From Nocardia brasiliensis ATCC 700358 (GTDB lineage Bacteria > Actinomycetota > Actinomycetes > Mycobacteriales > Mycobacteriaceae), in the NCBI RefSeq assembly GCF_000250675.2, contig NC_018681.1, positions 1,612,001 to 1,676,000 of the forward strand: 64,000 bases of DNA, given 5' to 3'. Both the position numbers and the translations under genes were made by a program. Below are positions 62,806 through 64,000 of the stretch, in pieces. Every line of letters starts with the position of its first letter. The first letter of the stretch is position 1. Under the pieces are notes generated by a model. That model had not been told where the DNA came from, searched no databases, and saw only the letters and a program-made list of their open reading frames with translations.

Positions 62806-64000
62806 GTGCGGGATAGCGCGTCCGTAGCGGCTGGGCCGACGCGGGAACCGAGTCGTGCGCGACGGGCGCGGGCGTCGCGGTCCGGGGGCGCCACGCTGCC
62901 GCGATTGCTGGCGGTTGCGGTGGAAGCCGATCCGGACGGGACCGCGGTCGCGTTCCGGGGCGCCGCGTTGCGCTATCGCGAGCTGGACGATCTCTCGTCG
63001 CGCTTGGCGCGCCTGCTGATCGGCCGGGGGATCGGCCCCGGGGATCTGGTCGCGGTCGTGATCGAATCCTCGGTCGAGGCGGTGCTCGTGATGTGGGCGG
63101 TGGCGAAGACCGGCGCGGGCTTTCTCGTGCTCGACCCGCACGAGTCCGAGGGGCGGGAGCGGTTGGTGACGGCCGCGGGGCCGGTCATCGGCTGTACGGC
63201 GGCGGCGACCCGCGCGAATACGCCGTCCTGGCTCCGATGGCTGGTGGTCGATGATCCCGGCGTGCGGCGCGAACTCGCCCAGTTGTCCAGTGAGCCAGTG
63301 ACTTACGTGGATCGGCTCCGCCCCGTGCAGGGTGCTGACATCGCCTATCTGTCCGGGTCGTGCACCGGGGGTGGCGAAGTCGTGCCCGTGACGCAGGCCG
63401 AGGTGGCGGCGATCGGACCGCTTCTCGAGCGCGGACAGGTGCCGGGCCAACTCGGCGTCTTCTTCGGCACCGTCTTTCCGCGCACGGCGTATCCGAGCCC
63501 GGACAAGACGTTGGCCACCTTGTTCGACGAGGTGGTCCGGGCGTTCCCGGACGCCACCGCGGTGACCTGCGGTCCCGCGACGCTGACCTATCGCGAGCTC
63601 GACGTGCGGTCGAACAGGTTGGCGCGCAGGCTGATCGCGCGCGGGATCGGCCCGGAGCATGTGGTGGCGGTGGCACTGCCGCGCTCGGTGGATCTGGTGG
63701 TCGCACTCCTGGCGATCATCAAGGCGGGCGGCGGCTATCTGCCGATCGATCCGGCTTATCCGGCCGACCGGATCGCCTATCTGCTCGCCGACGCCGCACC
63801 GGCGTGCGTGCTGACCCGTGCCGGAATTACGCTGCCCGGCACCACACCCACGATCGATGTGGGCCGGGTGGTCGATCTCAACGGAGCGCCGATCGACGAC
63901 GACGAGCGTGTGCTGGCCTTGCGGCCGGAGAACCTCGCGTACGTGATCTACACCTCCGGTTCCACCGGACGGCCCAAAGGCGTGCAGGTCCCGCATCGCA
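62806..64000 (+). CDS. Nonribosomal peptide synthetase, N-terminal part with tandem A domains
   Basis: GTG 62806 with AGGGGAGA upstream; runs off the right edge after 398 codons. After a basic, Ala/Arg-rich leader (residues 1-28), residues 29-205 look like the first half of an adenylation domain (ALRYRELDDLSSRLARLLI, LVMWAVAKTGAGFLVLDP), but the A3 phosphate loop is degenerate (YLSGSCTGGGEVVPVT, about 181-196) and no later A motifs follow. A linker leads to a second, normal adenylation domain from about residue 235 (LTYRELDVRSNRLARRLI; YLPIDPAYPADRIAYLL; intact A3 YTSGSTGRPKGVQVPHR from about 382). The first copy is probably inactive or structural. The product cannot be predicted from this part. 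Confidence 0.93.
   Translation, partial: MRDSASVAAGPTREPSRARRARASRSGGATLPRLLAVAVEADPDGTAVAFRGAALRYRELDDLSSRLARLLIGRGIGPGDLVAVVIESSVEAVLVMWAVAKTGAGFLVLDPHESEGRERLVTAAGPVIGCTAAATRANTPSWLRWLVVDDPGVRRELAQLSSEPVTYVDRLRPVQGADIAYLSGSCTGGGEVVPVTQAEVAAIGPLLERGQVPGQLGVFFGTVFPRTAYPSPDKTLATLFDEVVRAFPDATAVTCGPATLTYRELDVRSNRLARRLIARGIGPEHVVAVALPRSVDLVVALLAIIKAGGGYLPIDPAYPADRIAYLLADAAPACVLTRAGITLPGTTPTIDVGRVVDLNGAPIDDDERVLALRPENLAYVIYTSGSTGRPKGVQVPHR

Overview
The window is about 64 kb of high-GC actinobacterial chromosome, most likely from Nocardia or a close mycolic-acid-containing relative. Evidence includes an antigen-85-like mycolyl-esterase (61071-62102), a DesA3-like fatty-acid desaturase, HadA/HadB-like MaoC dehydratases, a lipid-transfer thiolase, an F420-type oxidoreductase, several TetR regulators and the start of a nonribosomal peptide synthetase. 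No rRNA, tRNA, CRISPR array, insertion sequence or phage gene was seen. It reads as ordinary chromosome with accessory stretches.

Layout. 1-5.8 kb: end-truncated L,D-transpeptidase lipoprotein, a GlxA-type regulator, and small metabolic genes (PhzA/B-like, SRPBCC, SDR, M24 peptidase fold, methyltransferase). 5.9-12.6 kb: glycerol locus, with glpF-glpK-glpD on the minus strand divergent from an iclR (gylR-type) regulator followed by a second glpK. Two near-identical 15-bp palindromes lie between the divergent genes. 12.6-14.4 kb: desaturase and a 55-residue hypothetical protein with a strong terminator. 14.6-20.3 kb: a tight six-gene acyl-CoA operon (thiolase, two MaoC, SDR, acyl-CoA ligase, and a regulator carrying two TetR domains) preceded by a palindrome. 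20.3-25.2 kb: small hypotheticals, F420/PPOX enzyme, DUF72, DUF4254, a secreted GH43-like protein and a gene-poor stretch. 25.2-29.3 kb: Ala-rich helical protein, secreted GH1 enzyme, L,D-transpeptidase and a TerD-AIM24 fusion. 29.5-34.7 kb: amidohydrolase-TetR pair, crotonase, MEDS/anti-sigma protein and a second TetR; three copies of a GACCGATCGGTC-like palindrome link the two TetR loci. 34.7-42.3 kb: lipoprotein, P450, and a run of mostly secreted enzymes (transglycosylase-like, G1 peptidase, NlpC/P60, S1 protease) with Nudix, TerD and nitrilase. 42.4-50.2 kb: alpha/beta hydrolases, GNAT, oligopeptidase Dcp, TetR, and a KhtTU-like K+/H+ antiporter pair. 50.3-57.5 kb: YfhO-like membrane protein, lytic transglycosylase with a long Pro-rich tail, and a GH20 hexosaminidase followed by a secreted metzincin. 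57.6-62.1 kb: AraC-VOC-UvrA-like cassette and the mycolyl-esterase. 62.8-64 kb: start of an NRPS whose first adenylation domain is truncated and degenerate and is followed at once by a normal one.

The clearest functional stories are glycerol uptake and catabolism under an IclR repressor, an acyl-CoA degradation operon under a double-TetR regulator, cell-envelope and extracellular polymer remodelling by many exported hydrolases, and a possible natural-product locus entering at the right edge, with a UvrA-like gene nearby that could act in resistance. I saw no clearly new defence or mobile system. The most unusual items are the A*-A NRPS start, the shared TetR palindromes, the paired IclR operators, and several small ORFs with good ribosome sites.
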